The position numbers and the translations under genes are program-made. The notes under the pieces were generated by a model. It was given only the letters and a program-made list of their open reading frames with translations. It was not told the origin of the DNA and made no database searches. Shown one piece after another: positions 18,002 to 26,620 of a stretch of 64,000 bases of DNA (the stretch's first letter is position 1; every line of letters begins with the position of its first letter). The stretch comes from Aliirhizobium smilacinae (lineage in GTDB: Bacteria; Pseudomonadota; Alphaproteobacteria; Rhizobiales; Rhizobiaceae). The stretch covers positions 496,001-560,000 of the forward strand of contig NZ_VDMN01000003.1 of assembly GCF_006335145.1 (NCBI RefSeq), in the 5' to 3' direction.

Positions 18002-19438
18002 ATGACGAACTCCATTTCGAATGCGCTTGGTGTCGCACTTTATTACAGCGGCAGCTCGAAAGCCTGGTTTTCTGCGACAGGCTCCGGCCCGATCCAGTAC
18101 GGCACCGCAGGGAACGACTCCATGTGGGGCGACAGTTCCGTCAACGTCACCATGACGGGCGGAACAGGTGATGACATCTACTATCTCTATTCCGATAAGA
18201 ACCGCGCCGAGGAAAAAGCCGGCGAAGGCGTCGATACGATCGACACATGGATGAGCTACACACTGCCGGAGAATTTCGAGAATCTCAGGGTAACCGGCGA
18301 CAACCGCTATGCCTTCGGTAACTCGGCCGACAACATCATTACGGGCAGTTCGAGCCGGCAGACGATTGATGGCGGGGCTGGAAATGACGTGCTGATCGGC
18401 GGAGGCGGTGCCGACACATTCATCATTTCTAAGGGGAACGGCACCGATCTCATCGCTGATTTCAGTAGCGACGATAGGATACGGCTCGACGGTTATGGTG
18501 TGACGTCTTTCGACCAATTGATCAGCCAATCCTCGCAGCAGGGCAATGATCTCTGGCTGAATCTGGGGAATGGCGAAAGTGTCGTGCTGGCCGGTACGAC
18601 GGCTGATGATCTCAGTGCGGACCAGTTCGAACTGAATCTCGATCGTTCCAGCCTGACGCTGAGCTTCAACGAGGATTTCAATTCGCTCTCGCTTTTCGAT
18701 GGCCAGGACGGCGTCTGGGAGGCCAAATACTGGTGGGCACCGGAGAAGGGCGCCTCGCTTCACACCAACGGCGAGCAGCAATGGTACGTCAACCCCGCAT
18801 ACGATCCGACAGCATCCGCCAATCCGTTCTCGGTGACGGATGGCGTGCTGACGATCAGGGCGGAGCAGACGCCGGATGCGCTTTCCGGTGAAGTCGAAGG
18901 TTACGACTATACGTCCGGCATGCTGACGACCCATGCTTCCTTTGCGCAGACCTATGGTTATTTCGAAATTCGTGCGGACATGCCGGATGAACAGGGCGCT
19001 TGGCCTGCCTTCTGGTTGCTTCCGGAAGACGGTTCGTGGCCGCCGGAACTGGATGTGATCGAGATGCGCGGGCAGGACCCGAATACGTTGATCATGTCGG
19101 CCCATTCGAACGAAACAGGTCAGCAGACATCGGTCATCAAAAATGTCGCCGTGACGGATACCGAGGGTTTTCACACCTACGGTTTGCTGTGGGACGAAGA
19201 CCATATCACCTGGTATTTTGACGATGTGGCCGTTGCGCAAACGGACACGCCGGCCGACATGCATGATCCGATGTATATGATCGTCAATCTGGCGGTCGGC
19301 GGCATGGCTGGCACACCGTCTGACGAGCTTCCCGATGGCTCGGAAATGAATATCGACTACATCCGCGCCTATTCGCTGGACGACCTGGAAGCATCGAATA
19401 CCGCTTCTGCCGTTCAACCCAGCGAGTGGCTTCTCTGA
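18002..19438 (+). CDS. Secreted endo-beta-glycanase, RTX repeats plus GH16 domain
   Basis: 478 residues from the ATG at 18002, which follows AGGAG. There is no Sec signal. Residues ~35-220 contain RTX-like calcium-binding repeats (GTAGNDSMWGD, MTGGTGDDIYYL, DGGAGNDVLIGGGGADTF), which suggests type I secretion. Residues ~230-460 are a GH16 domain with the catalytic motif ELDVIEMRG, in which the two Glu are nucleophile and acid/base. This domain order resembles rhizobial ExsH/PlyA-type glycanases that cut exopolysaccharide. The exact substrate is an inference. An upstream TTG-start extension to 17897 has no supporting signal. Confidence 0.92.
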   Translation: MTNSISNALGVALYYSGSSKAWFSATGSGPIQYGTAGNDSMWGDSSVNVTMTGGTGDDIYYLYSDKNRAEEKAGEGVDTIDTWMSYTLPENFENLRVTGDNRYAFGNSADNIITGSSSRQTIDGGAGNDVLIGGGGADTFIISKGNGTDLIADFSSDDRIRLDGYGVTSFDQLISQSSQQGNDLWLNLGNGESVVLAGTTADDLSADQFELNLDRSSLTLSFNEDFNSLSLFDGQDGVWEAKYWWAPEKGASLHTNGEQQWYVNPAYDPTASANPFSVTDGVLTIRAEQTPDALSGEVEGYDYTSGMLTTHASFAQTYGYFEIRADMPDEQGAWPAFWLLPEDGSWPPELDVIEMRGQDPNTLIMSAHSNETGQQTSVIKNVAVTDTEGFHTYGLLWDEDHITWYFDDVAVAQTDTPADMHDPMYMIVNLAVGGMAGTPSDELPDGSEMNIDYIRAYSLDDLEASNTASAVQPSEWLL

Positions 19439-19488
19439 TCGATCGCTTCAGGCGAACGGTTTTGGCGTGACGAGGCTTGCAAGGGGCA

Positions 19489-20727
19489 ATGGATTTTGAT
19501 CTTGAGGGATCAGACTTCCACCCCTTGCCAAGTTTTCGGTCGCCCATGCTCAAGGATTTTTCTCCCTCGGCCCTGACGATGGGGCTGCTGACAGCCTTTG
19601 TCGGTTTTGTCAGTTCCTTTGCCGTGATCATGCAGGGATTGCAGGCTATGGGCGCGTCGTCCGAGGAAATTGCCTCGGCGCTGCTTGCCGTCTGCATCGC
19701 GCAAAGCTTGCTGACTGTATTCTTTTCGCTCCGCCATCGCATGCCGGTCATGATGGCGTGGACGACACCGGGCGGTGCGCTTCTGGCGGCAACCGGTGCG
19801 ATCGAGGGCGGTTTCCCGGCGGCCGTCGGAGCCTTCGTGCTCTGCGGCGTGATGATCGCGCTGTCGGGGTTTTTCCGGCCGCTCGGACAGATGATCCGCA
19901 AGATCCCGGCACCGATTGCCAACGCCATGCTTGCCGGCATTCTCTTGAGTCTCTGCCTTGCGCCGGTGAAGGCAGTTGCCTTCAATGCGGCGCTCGGGTT
20001 GCCGATCGTGCTGACGTGGATGGTCGTGGTATCGAGGTGGCGGCTCTGGGCCGTGCCGGCGGCGCTCGGCGCCTTCATCCTCGTCTTGATCTTCGGCGTC
20101 GATCTGCCCGATGATGTATTCGGCCAGATCGGGGCTGCCATCCATCCGAGCCTGATCTGGGTGCCGCCGCTTTTCACCTGGCATGGTTTCATATCGGTCG
20201 GACTACCGCTGTTTATCGTCACCATGGCGTCGCAGAATATTCCGGGAATTGCTATTTTGAAGGCGCATCATTACGAGCCGGCGCCTGGGCCGCTGTTTGC
20301 CTCGACTGGCATATTCTCGACCATCATTGCTTTCTTCGGCAGCGTGCCGGTCAACCTTGCGGCGATTACGGCGGCCATGTGCGCCAGCGAGGATGCGCAT
20401 CCCGATCCCAAGCGGCGCTACTGGGCTGCGGTGATCGGTGGGGCAGCCTATACCGTACTTGGGCTGATTGCTGGGGGGATCATCGCGTTTGTCTCGATGG
20501 CGCCACCGATTCTGCTTCAGGCGGTTGCGGGTCTTGGCTTGATCGGTGCGTTCTCGAATGCAGCTTTTGCCGCCTGGCGCGAGCCGGAGACGCGCGAAGC
20601 GGCGGCGATCACCTTCCTCGTCACTGCGTCGGGTGCCACGTTTGCCGGGATTTCCGGGGCTTTCTGGGGGCTTGTCGCGGGGGCTGCGATGATGGGCTTG
20701 TCGAAAGTGATGAAACGGCCCACCTGA
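19489..20727 (+). CDS. BenE-family (benzoate:H+ symporter-like) transporter
   Basis: 412 residues from the ATG at 19489 (AAGGGG just before; an internal ATG at 19546 is an alternative). About 11-12 membrane segments are seen. Family blocks include FVSSFAVIMQGLQAMGAS, MPVMMAWTTPGGALLAATG, and the VTMASQNIPGIAILKAHHYEP region typical of BenE. It lies 50 bp after the GH16 gene on the same strand. No aromatic degradation genes are nearby, so benzoate itself as substrate is unproven. Confidence 0.9.
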   Translation: MDFDLEGSDFHPLPSFRSPMLKDFSPSALTMGLLTAFVGFVSSFAVIMQGLQAMGASSEEIASALLAVCIAQSLLTVFFSLRHRMPVMMAWTTPGGALLAATGAIEGGFPAAVGAFVLCGVMIALSGFFRPLGQMIRKIPAPIANAMLAGILLSLCLAPVKAVAFNAALGLPIVLTWMVVVSRWRLWAVPAALGAFILVLIFGVDLPDDVFGQIGAAIHPSLIWVPPLFTWHGFISVGLPLFIVTMASQNIPGIAILKAHHYEPAPGPLFASTGIFSTIIAFFGSVPVNLAAITAAMCASEDAHPDPKRRYWAAVIGGAAYTVLGLIAGGIIAFVSMAPPILLQAVAGLGLIGAFSNAAFAAWREPETREAAAITFLVTASGATFAGISGAFWGLVAGAAMMGLSKVMKRPT

Positions 20728-20795
20728 CCAGATGCGTACCGGAAGAGCGAAAGCCGTTCTTGCCGGATGCCTGATGTAAGGTTATACATCCATGC

Positions 20796-20921
20796 ATGAC
20801 CATGACAGGCGCGATCATGTTTGACCGTTTTGCAACCCGCAGCATCGCTGCCGGGGCGACGGTTTTCGCGCCTCTCTCGCTTCTTAGCCTCGACCTTACA
20901 CTCGGTTGCCGGGTCCGTTGA
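20796..20921 (+). CDS. Leu-rich leader peptide of leuA (attenuator ORF)
   Basis: An ORF with in-frame ATGs at 20796, 20802 and 20817 ends at a TGA at 20919-20921 (41, 39 or 34 residues). Near its end it reads PLSLLSLDLTLGCRVR, with six Leu codons (all CTC or CTT) in ten positions. Such Leu runs upstream of leuA are the mark of ribosome-mediated attenuation. A compound hairpin begins exactly at its stop codon. I rate the leader peptide as likely but its precise start as open. Confidence 0.7.
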   Translation: MTMTGAIMFDRFATRSIAAGATVFAPLSLLSLDLTLGCRVR

Positions 20922-21065
20922 GGAGCGCCCGGCGGCCGAAAAGCCAGCCGGCGTAAGAGCTCCTCGCATCCAATCCCAAAATGAAACCCGGACCTGAACA
21001 GGTCCAACATCCGCAGTCGAATGGCCACCCTTAGATGGCATCGAGCGAAACTGCTCCTGCGGATG
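20920..21065 (+). promoter_or_regulatory. Structured leuA leader (attenuator region)
   Basis: GAGGAGC (20920-20926) pairs with GCTCCTC (20959-20965), with further GC pairing inside. GGACCT (20990-20995) pairs with AGGTCC (21000-21005) around a GAAC loop. CATCCGCAG (21008-21016) pairs with CTGCGGATG (21057-21065), which ends eight bases before the leuA ribosome binding site. No T-tract terminator is evident, so control could be translational or use a less standard terminator. Confidence 0.55.
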
Positions 21066-21084
21066 GGAAGCGAAGGACAGACAC

Positions 21085-22797
21085 ATGGACAGCAAAACTT
21101 CCGCATCGGCCAAGGGCATGCAGTCGGCGGGCGTAAAGTACCGCGCTTACCCGGCCATCAATATCCCGGACCGCACATGGCCGGGCAAGACCATCGAGAA
21201 GGCGCCGATCTGGTGTTCGGTCGATTTGCGCGACGGTAACCAGTCGCTGGTCAATCCGATGGGCCACGACCGCAAGGCACGCATGTTCAAGCTGTTGCTG
21301 GATATGGGTTTCAAGGAAATCGAGATCGGGTTTCCGTCCGCCTCGCAGACCGACTTCGACTTCGCCCGCTGGTGCGTGGAAGAGGGCGGCGTGCCGGAGG
21401 ACGTGTCCTTGCAGGTGCTGGTGCAGTGCCGGCCGGAGCTGATTACCCGCACGTTCGAATCGCTGGAAGGTGCGCACAAGCCGATCATTCATTTCTACAA
21501 TTCGACCTCGGAACTGCAGCGCCGTGTCGTGTTCGGCAAGGATGTACACGGCATCAAGCAGATCGCCGTCGATGCGGCGAAGATGATCACCGACATGGCC
21601 GCCAAGGCCGGCGGCGGCTACCGGTTCGAATATTCACCGGAAAGCTTTACCGGCACTGAGCTGGATGTGGCGCTGGAGATCTGCAACGCGGTAATCGAGG
21701 TGGTGAAACCGACGGCGGACAACAAGTTGATCCTCAACCTGCCATCCACCGTCGAGATGGCGACGCCGAACATCTATGCCGACCAGATCGAATGGATGTG
21801 CCGCAATATCGACAACCGCGAGAACGTCATCATCTCGCTCCATCCGCACAATGACCGGGGCACCGGCATTGCCGCGACCGAACTGGGGTTGATGGCGGGT
21901 GCCGACCGTGTCGAAGGCACGCTGTTCGGCAATGGCGAGCGTACGGGCAATGTCGACGTGGTAACGTTGGCGCTGAACATGTTCACGCAGGGTGTCGATC
22001 CGGAACTGGATTGCTCCGACATCGAGCGGATCAAGGACGTCTACGAATATTCCAACGAGATGGTCATTCCCGAGCGTCATCCTTATGTCGGCGAACTGGT
22101 CTATACCGCGTTTTCCGGCTCGCATCAGGATGCGATCAACAAGGGCATGAAGGCGATCAAGGTCGCCAATCATCCCGTCTGGGAAGTGCCGTATCTGCCG
22201 ATCGACCCGCAGGATGTGGGGCGTTCCTATGAAGCGATCATCCGCATCAATTCACAGTCGGGCAAGGGCGGCATCGCCTATATCCTGCAGCAGGATTACG
22301 GCATCAACCTGCCGCGTAACCTGCAGGTCGAGTTCCGTGAGGATATCCAGCGGATCACGGATGAAGAGGGCAAGGAAGTCGGGTCAAAGCGCATCTATGA
22401 GCGCTTCATGGAGCGGTATGTCGAGCAGCCCGGCGCGCGGCTGGCCTTCGTCGATCATCACACCTACCCGTCCGAACCGAACCACAGGGGCGTGCGCGTG
22501 GTGGCGGCAGAGATCACCGATCGCGGCGAAACCAAGCGGATCGAAGGCAAGGGAACCGGCCCGATCGACGGGTTCATCAATGCGCTGTCAGTCTATCTCG
22601 GCATCGACCTGTCGGTGAATGATTACTCGGAACACTCGCTGCAACATGGCTCCAACGCATCGGCCATTGCCTATGTTGAGATGCAGCATCCCGGCGGCAA
22701 GCTGTTCGGTGCAGGCGTCAACACCAATATCGTTGCCGCATCGCTGGAAGCGATCGTCTCGGCAGCGAACCGGGTTCTGGAGGAGAGGGCGCGATAA
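21085..22797 (+). CDS. leuA: 2-isopropylmalate synthase
   Basis: 570 residues, the long (type 2) LeuA. It condenses acetyl-CoA with 2-oxoisovalerate, the first step of leucine synthesis. The start at 21085 follows AAGGA. The TIM-barrel part has WCSVDLRDGNQSLVNPM, the metal-binding and catalytic block, and HPHNDRGTGIAATELG with metal-binding His residues. The C-terminal ~140 residues are the LeuA dimer/regulatory domain that binds leucine for feedback inhibition. Expression is probably attenuated through the Leu-rich leader upstream. A strong terminator follows. Confidence 0.97.
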   Translation: MDSKTSASAKGMQSAGVKYRAYPAINIPDRTWPGKTIEKAPIWCSVDLRDGNQSLVNPMGHDRKARMFKLLLDMGFKEIEIGFPSASQTDFDFARWCVEEGGVPEDVSLQVLVQCRPELITRTFESLEGAHKPIIHFYNSTSELQRRVVFGKDVHGIKQIAVDAAKMITDMAAKAGGGYRFEYSPESFTGTELDVALEICNAVIEVVKPTADNKLILNLPSTVEMATPNIYADQIEWMCRNIDNRENVIISLHPHNDRGTGIAATELGLMAGADRVEGTLFGNGERTGNVDVVTLALNMFTQGVDPELDCSDIERIKDVYEYSNEMVIPERHPYVGELVYTAFSGSHQDAINKGMKAIKVANHPVWEVPYLPIDPQDVGRSYEAIIRINSQSGKGGIAYILQQDYGINLPRNLQVEFREDIQRITDEEGKEVGSKRIYERFMERYVEQPGARLAFVDHHTYPSEPNHRGVRVVAAEITDRGETKRIEGKGTGPIDGFINALSVYLGIDLSVNDYSEHSLQHGSNASAIAYVEMQHPGGKLFGAGVNTNIVAASLEAIVSAANRVLEERAR

Positions 22798-22819
22798 GCG
22801 CCCTTGAGCTGAACAGACA

Positions 22820-22853
22820 AAAAAGCCGCCGCGGGATACCGCGGCGGCTTTTT
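22820..22853. terminator. leuA terminator, probably bidirectional
   Basis: A 15-bp perfect stem (22820-22834 with 22839-22853) has a 4-nt loop, with five A on one side and five T on the other. It serves leuA and perhaps the convergent anti-sigma gene. Confidence 0.9.
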
Positions 22854-22872
22854 CGTTTGAACTTGAATGTGG

Positions 22873-23730
22873 TCAGATCAGACCAGCTGCTTTGGCTGCG
22901 ATCTCGTCAAGATCGGCCGCTGAAGAGGGGGCCACGATGACATATGTCGCAAGCGGCGTGCTCCAGGAGACGAGGCTGGTATCTAGGCGTATGTCCTCGA
23001 TCGGTTTCGTGGTTTCGGGCCTTACCCTTGAAAAAGTAAGGGCCAGAATATCGCCGTCATTGTCGCCGGATGTCCGGCGATAGATAAGCACGCCTGTCGG
23101 CGTGTTTTCGGCTGCAACCAGACGTGCACCGACAAAGGCAAGCCCACTCTCCGTCAGATCCGGAATGCGAAAGCCGACGCCGGTGCCAGTGGTCAGCCAT
23201 TCGAGAATATCGGCGGGCCTGTCGGCACCGATTTCCACCAGCCGGTTTTGCTGGCGGCTGTACAGGCGGTAATGGGAGACGATGTCATCCAGCCAGTCGC
23301 GTTGCTCGAATGCCTGGCCCGTCAGTGTTTCAGACGTCTGCATGCCGCCGGTGGGCCGGGCGCCAATCATGTATCCGAGACTGCTGCCCAGAAGAAGAGT
23401 GAGGATACAGGCCGATAAAGCCTGAAGACCCGAGGGGCGAAAGGCAGCGCTCCTGCGTGCCGATCCGGGAAGACGCACCGCCTTGCGGGGCAGAGGCGCA
23501 TTCTTGATGCTGCGGACGAGGTCGAGCGGCACGGGCTCCTTCAGCAAATCGTCGAGGCGATGCCGCGCGGCCTGGCTACCGCGCTTCAGATCATCGTGCA
23601 GCGCCCGCGCGTGCGGATCGTTGACGAGCAGAGCTTCGACATCCTGACGCTCGGTATCCGAAACCTGGCTATCAACAAAAGCGGAGAGACGCCGTTCAAG
23701 CTGTGAAGGTTCGGTGCTTGCCACGGTCAT
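22873..23730 (-). CDS. Anti-sigma factor, membrane anchored
   Basis: 285 residues from the ATG at 23730, preceded by GGAGAG and overlapping the sigma factor stop by ATGA. The N-terminal ~80 residues (LSAFVDSQVSDTERQDVEALLVNDPHARAL split over a helical region) look like an anti-sigma domain of the type lacking a zinc HxxxCxxC site. A single membrane helix lies at ~120-140 (LQALSACILTLLLGSSLGYMIGA cut short here), followed by a periplasmic domain of ~145 residues. It presumably holds the ECF sigma factor inactive until an envelope signal arrives. Confidence 0.8.
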   Translation of the reverse strand: MTVASTEPSQLERRLSAFVDSQVSDTERQDVEALLVNDPHARALHDDLKRGSQAARHRLDDLLKEPVPLDLVRSIKNAPLPRKAVRLPGSARRSAAFRPSGLQALSACILTLLLGSSLGYMIGARPTGGMQTSETLTGQAFEQRDWLDDIVSHYRLYSRQQNRLVEIGADRPADILEWLTTGTGVGFRIPDLTESGLAFVGARLVAAENTPTGVLIYRRTSGDNDGDILALTFSRVRPETTKPIEDIRLDTSLVSWSTPLATYVIVAPSSAADLDEIAAKAAGLI

Positions 23731-24212
23731 GCTCTCCTCTCCGCCACTCCGGGCGGTTGAGAGGCGAGCGCGAGGCGTGCGGCACAAAGCCGCGACGAAA
23801 GCAGTTCCGGAGTGACGCCAAGGATCGATGCTGCCTCGGTGTAGTCGAAACCTTCTACATCAACGAGAAGCAATGCGCTCGCCAGCCCCTGAGGAAGACC
23901 GAGAAACGCCTTGGAAGCGCAATTTTCGTCGCTGCTCTTTGCTGCGGCCTGAGGTTTGGCCTGAGGCTCCTGGCGGCTTCGCTTGCGAGGCTCTTCGTTC
24001 CAGCCGGTGCGGATCTGATTGAAGACCCAGCTTTCGAGCCGGCCTTCGCCCTTCCAGTGATGGCTTTTCAGGACAACGCGCGGGCAGACCTCCTGCAGGA
24101 GGCCGTCCGCCGTATTCGCGTCTCCGGTCAGCGTCCAGGCGAACCGGCGCAAACGCGGCAGCAATGCCACAAGGTCGCGGCGGATGTCGTTCGAAGCTGC
24201 TGACGGATTCAT
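23727..24212 (-). CDS. ECF-type RNA polymerase sigma factor
   Basis: 161 residues, short for an ECF sigma. Region 2 (residues ~10-75) is recognisable, with LPRLRRFAWTLTGDANTADG and GRLESWVFNQIRTGW, but the usual DLVQE-type core-binding motif is altered to DGLLQEV. Region 4 (residues ~105-150) reads LASALLLVDVEGFDYTEAAS then ILGVTPELLSSRLCAAR, a helix-turn-helix. It is coupled to the anti-sigma gene downstream. I could not find a convincing ECF promoter in the 90-bp gap upstream. No ribosome binding site is obvious at 24212. Confidence 0.85.
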   Translation of the reverse strand: MNPSAASNDIRRDLVALLPRLRRFAWTLTGDANTADGLLQEVCPRVVLKSHHWKGEGRLESWVFNQIRTGWNEEPRKRSRQEPQAKPQAAAKSSDENCASKAFLGLPQGLASALLLVDVEGFDYTEAASILGVTPELLSSRLCAARLALASQPPGVAERRA

Positions 24213-24302
24213 AAAGGGGATATGGCCTTTTGCTCTCAGTCGAATAAATGCATCAAGGCATTAAGTATGAATCGAATGTGACGATTCTGCAACAAGCATC
24301 TA

Positions 24303-25262
24303 CTATCCTTGCAGAACTCTGGCCGCTTCCTCCACCGAGATTTGCACCGGAGCCTCGCCGTAGAAGAGCTTTGTGTTCTCGAGATGGATGCCGTCACCGC
24401 TTTCCGTCAAGCCATAACGCTCGCAGGTGAGGTTCCATGCGCCCGGTTTGCCGGAAAGGTTGAAGAGATTGTAGGCGGCAGGCGGTTTATGTCCACCGGG
24501 GCCCTGCGAGGCGGATGCGATACCGACCACAGGCACGGGCCGGTCATGGGTTTTCAGCCAGTAGACCGTATTGAGGTGAGTATGGCCGTGCAGGATGAGT
24601 TCGGCACCGCCTGTGGAGATCGCCGCGGCAAAACGCCGGATGCCGATCATCCGTTTATGCGAAGCAGCTGCCCCGTGGATCGGCGGGTGATGGATAAGGA
24701 CGACCCGGAACAGGCCCTCTTCGCCGGCTTTTTTCAGCAGGTTGACCGTCTCGCGAGCCTGTCTCGGACTGAAGAAACCCGAGGCTGAAAACGGGGGCGT
24801 GGCGTTCGATGTGGAGCAGCCGATGATCGCCAGCGGTCCGCGCTGGCGATAGGTCGGGAAGATATGATCGTCTTTCGGCCACTCGCCGGGGTCGTCGTCG
24901 CTCCTGATGAACGGGTACCAGGCTGCAACCGATTTATCATGGGCGCCGGGCACATAGGCATCGTGGTTTCCGGGAACGACGGTCGTATCCTCCGGGTTTC
25001 CGATCGTGTCCAGCCATTCCCTTGCCAGCCGCGTCTCTATCTTCGTCGCCAGATTGACCAGATCGCCGGTGATGACGAGCTGATCAGGATTGCGGGTCTT
25101 GAGATCGCTGAGCAAAAGATCGAGTGTATTGACGAACAGATGTTTGCGGCGGTTGCGATGCCAGTTGACGAAACCGGTGATACGCTTGGACATGAGTTCC
25201 CGAATCGAGAGTTTCGGAAGCGGTCCCAGGTGGATGTCGGAAATATGGGCGAATTTGAACAT
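24303..25262 (-). CDS. Metallophosphoesterase family protein
   Basis: 319 residues from the ATG at 25262; a GTG at 25280 is an alternative and neither has a clear ribosome binding site. The calcineurin-like metal-site motifs are complete: HISDIHLG near the N-terminus, VITGDLVN, VVPGNHDAY, VVLIHHPPIHG and LILHGHTHLN. It is a soluble two-metal phosphodiesterase or phosphatase. Substrate unknown; cAMP phosphodiesterase- or lipid-X-type activities occur in the family. Divergent from the NUDIX gene 65 bp away. Confidence 0.9.
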   Translation of the reverse strand: MFKFAHISDIHLGPLPKLSIRELMSKRITGFVNWHRNRRKHLFVNTLDLLLSDLKTRNPDQLVITGDLVNLATKIETRLAREWLDTIGNPEDTTVVPGNHDAYVPGAHDKSVAAWYPFIRSDDDPGEWPKDDHIFPTYRQRGPLAIIGCSTSNATPPFSASGFFSPRQARETVNLLKKAGEEGLFRVVLIHHPPIHGAAASHKRMIGIRRFAAAISTGGAELILHGHTHLNTVYWLKTHDRPVPVVGIASASQGPGGHKPPAAYNLFNLSGKPGAWNLTCERYGLTESGDGIHLENTKLFYGEAPVQISVEEAARVLQG

Positions 25263-25327
25263 GGCCCAGACATAACGCACGAAACGGAAATTCGTTATGA
25301 AATTTACGCGAGCGGATCGGAGAGCTG

Positions 25328-25816
25328 ATGAGTGCTACCGGCATAGCTGAAATCGGCACATGGCGCACGCGTGCTCTGGTGTGGCTGCTGCATCGTTTTT
25401 TTCTTCTCTCCCGTGGGATGACGATGGGTGTTCGAGCGGCCTGCTTCAACGATCGGGGCGAGGTATTTCTGGTGCGCCATACCTATGTTCCGGGCTGGTA
25501 TATGCCGGGCGGCGGCATGGAGCACGGCGAAACGGCGCTGGAGGCGCTGGCCAAAGAATTGCGGGAGGAGGGTAATCTCGTCATGACCGCCGCGCCGGAG
25601 TTCGTGAATGTCTATTACAACTCAAAGACCAGCAAGCGCGATCATGTGCTGTTTTACCGCGTCACCGTCGAGCAGACGGCACCGCGGCTGCCGGATCGGG
25701 AAATCGCCGAGAGCGGTTTCTTCGCGCTGGATGCACTGCCGGACGAGGTGACGGATGCGACGCTCAGACGGTTGCAAGAATTAAGCAAAGAGGTCGAACT
25801 GTCGGACTTTTGGTAA
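25328..25816 (+). CDS. NUDIX hydrolase
   Basis: 162 residues with GGAGAG before the ATG. The Nudix box is GGMEHGETALEALAKELREE followed by GNL. The metal-binding Glu residues are kept, but the usual Arg is Lys and the final Gly is Asn. An unusual N-terminal ~30 residues (TRALVWLLHRFFLLSRGMTM) is hydrophobic. Substrate unknown; nucleoside diphosphate derivatives are typical. Divergent from the metallophosphoesterase gene, so both may serve nucleotide or phosphate ester clean-up. Confidence 0.88.
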   Translation: MSATGIAEIGTWRTRALVWLLHRFFLLSRGMTMGVRAACFNDRGEVFLVRHTYVPGWYMPGGGMEHGETALEALAKELREEGNLVMTAAPEFVNVYYNSKTSKRDHVLFYRVTVEQTAPRLPDREIAESGFFALDALPDEVTDATLRRLQELSKEVELSDFW

Positions 25817-25846
25817 CCGCCTTGATGATGCCAAATGAAGGAAGTC

Positions 25847-25876
25847 GGCTCGGCCAGTCTGACGTCTTGCCGAGCC
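25847..25876 (+). terminator. Hairpin after the NUDIX gene
   Basis: GGCTCGGC (25847-25854) pairs with GCCGAGCC (25869-25876), followed by TTTA. It lies 30 bp after the stop. Confidence 0.6.
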
Positions 25877-25898
25877 TTTAATCCCAGAGAATGTGATC

Positions 25899-25927
25899 GC
25901 CGTCTCGGGCCAGATGTCCGAGACGGC
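25899..25927. terminator. Second hairpin between convergent NUDIX and small-secreted-protein genes
   Basis: GCCGTCTCGG (25899-25908) pairs perfectly with CCGAGACGGC (25918-25927), with a 9-nt loop. It may terminate the minus-strand gene ending at 25960. Confidence 0.5.
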
Positions 25928-25959
25928 GGCTGATGATATTCAGTCGCTTGCGATTAACC

Positions 25960-26409
25960 TCAGCTCTTCAGAGCCGTATTGCACAGGCTCCAGAAGCCGC
26001 CGCCTTTCTGGATCCACTTAAGGTCGCCGAGTGTGCCGTCGTCCTTGTTTTTGTGATAGGTGTCGACACAGGTCTTGAGCCGAGCCTTGGCAGGGGTTTC
26101 GCTAGAATATTTCTTGCCGACCACCTTTGGGAAAATGACGCTTTTCGGGGCTTTGATGGTTGCCTTTTCTGGCTCTTTCTCCGTCGTTGCCGCAACTTCC
26201 TTGTTGTCGGCGGCGTCTTCGGCGGCAGCGTCCGTACCGCAGAATTTGGCGCGGTAGTCGTTCCATTTGACGTCCTTGGCGGAACCGTCCGTCTTGGCGG
26301 CCTGGTACTTGGTGCTGCACTCCTTCATTGTAAGAGCAGACGCCGGGGTCACAAAAGCGGCAGAAGCGAGCAGGGCAAAAGATGCAAGAATTATGGTGCG
26401 ATTGGTCAT
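25960..26409 (-). CDS. Small secreted protein with duplicated Cys motif
   Basis: 149 residues; GGGAGGT four bases before the ATG. The signal peptide (~1-25) ends TPASA. The mature part contains two copies of a similar segment: MKECSTKYQAAKTDGSAKD then VKWNDYRAKFCG, and LKTCVDTYHKNKDDGTLGD then LKWIQKGGGFWSLCN. Each has one Cys at either end around a Tyr, a DG and a Lys-Trp pair. They are separated by an Ala/Glu/Lys-rich linker. I do not know the function; it is probably periplasmic. The repeat points to internal duplication of a disulphide-bonded unit. Confidence 0.75.
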   Translation of the reverse strand: MTNRTIILASFALLASAAFVTPASALTMKECSTKYQAAKTDGSAKDVKWNDYRAKFCGTDAAAEDAADNKEVAATTEKEPEKATIKAPKSVIFPKVVGKKYSSETPAKARLKTCVDTYHKNKDDGTLGDLKWIQKGGGFWSLCNTALKS

Positions 26410-26620
26410 CGGGACCTCCCATGTGCAAAATTGCGAACGGGACTATCGAACCGGCCATTTGTGTTGTCAATAATTCTCTAAAATAGTGCGCGATACTCCA
26501 GTTTTTGCAGGCTCACCCACTTCGGACTGGGTGCGGCGAGGCGCGCGCAGCCGGCTTATTCATCCGTCTGCTACGGGTTCGGTGAGCTGTCGAAAATATC
26601 GTCGCGAATAGCGTCTAGCT

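Noticed and set aside
17999..19417. 472-codon minus-strand frame opposite the GH16 gene
   Set aside because: No start signal or recognisable domain, and the plus-strand GH16/RTX protein explains the region.
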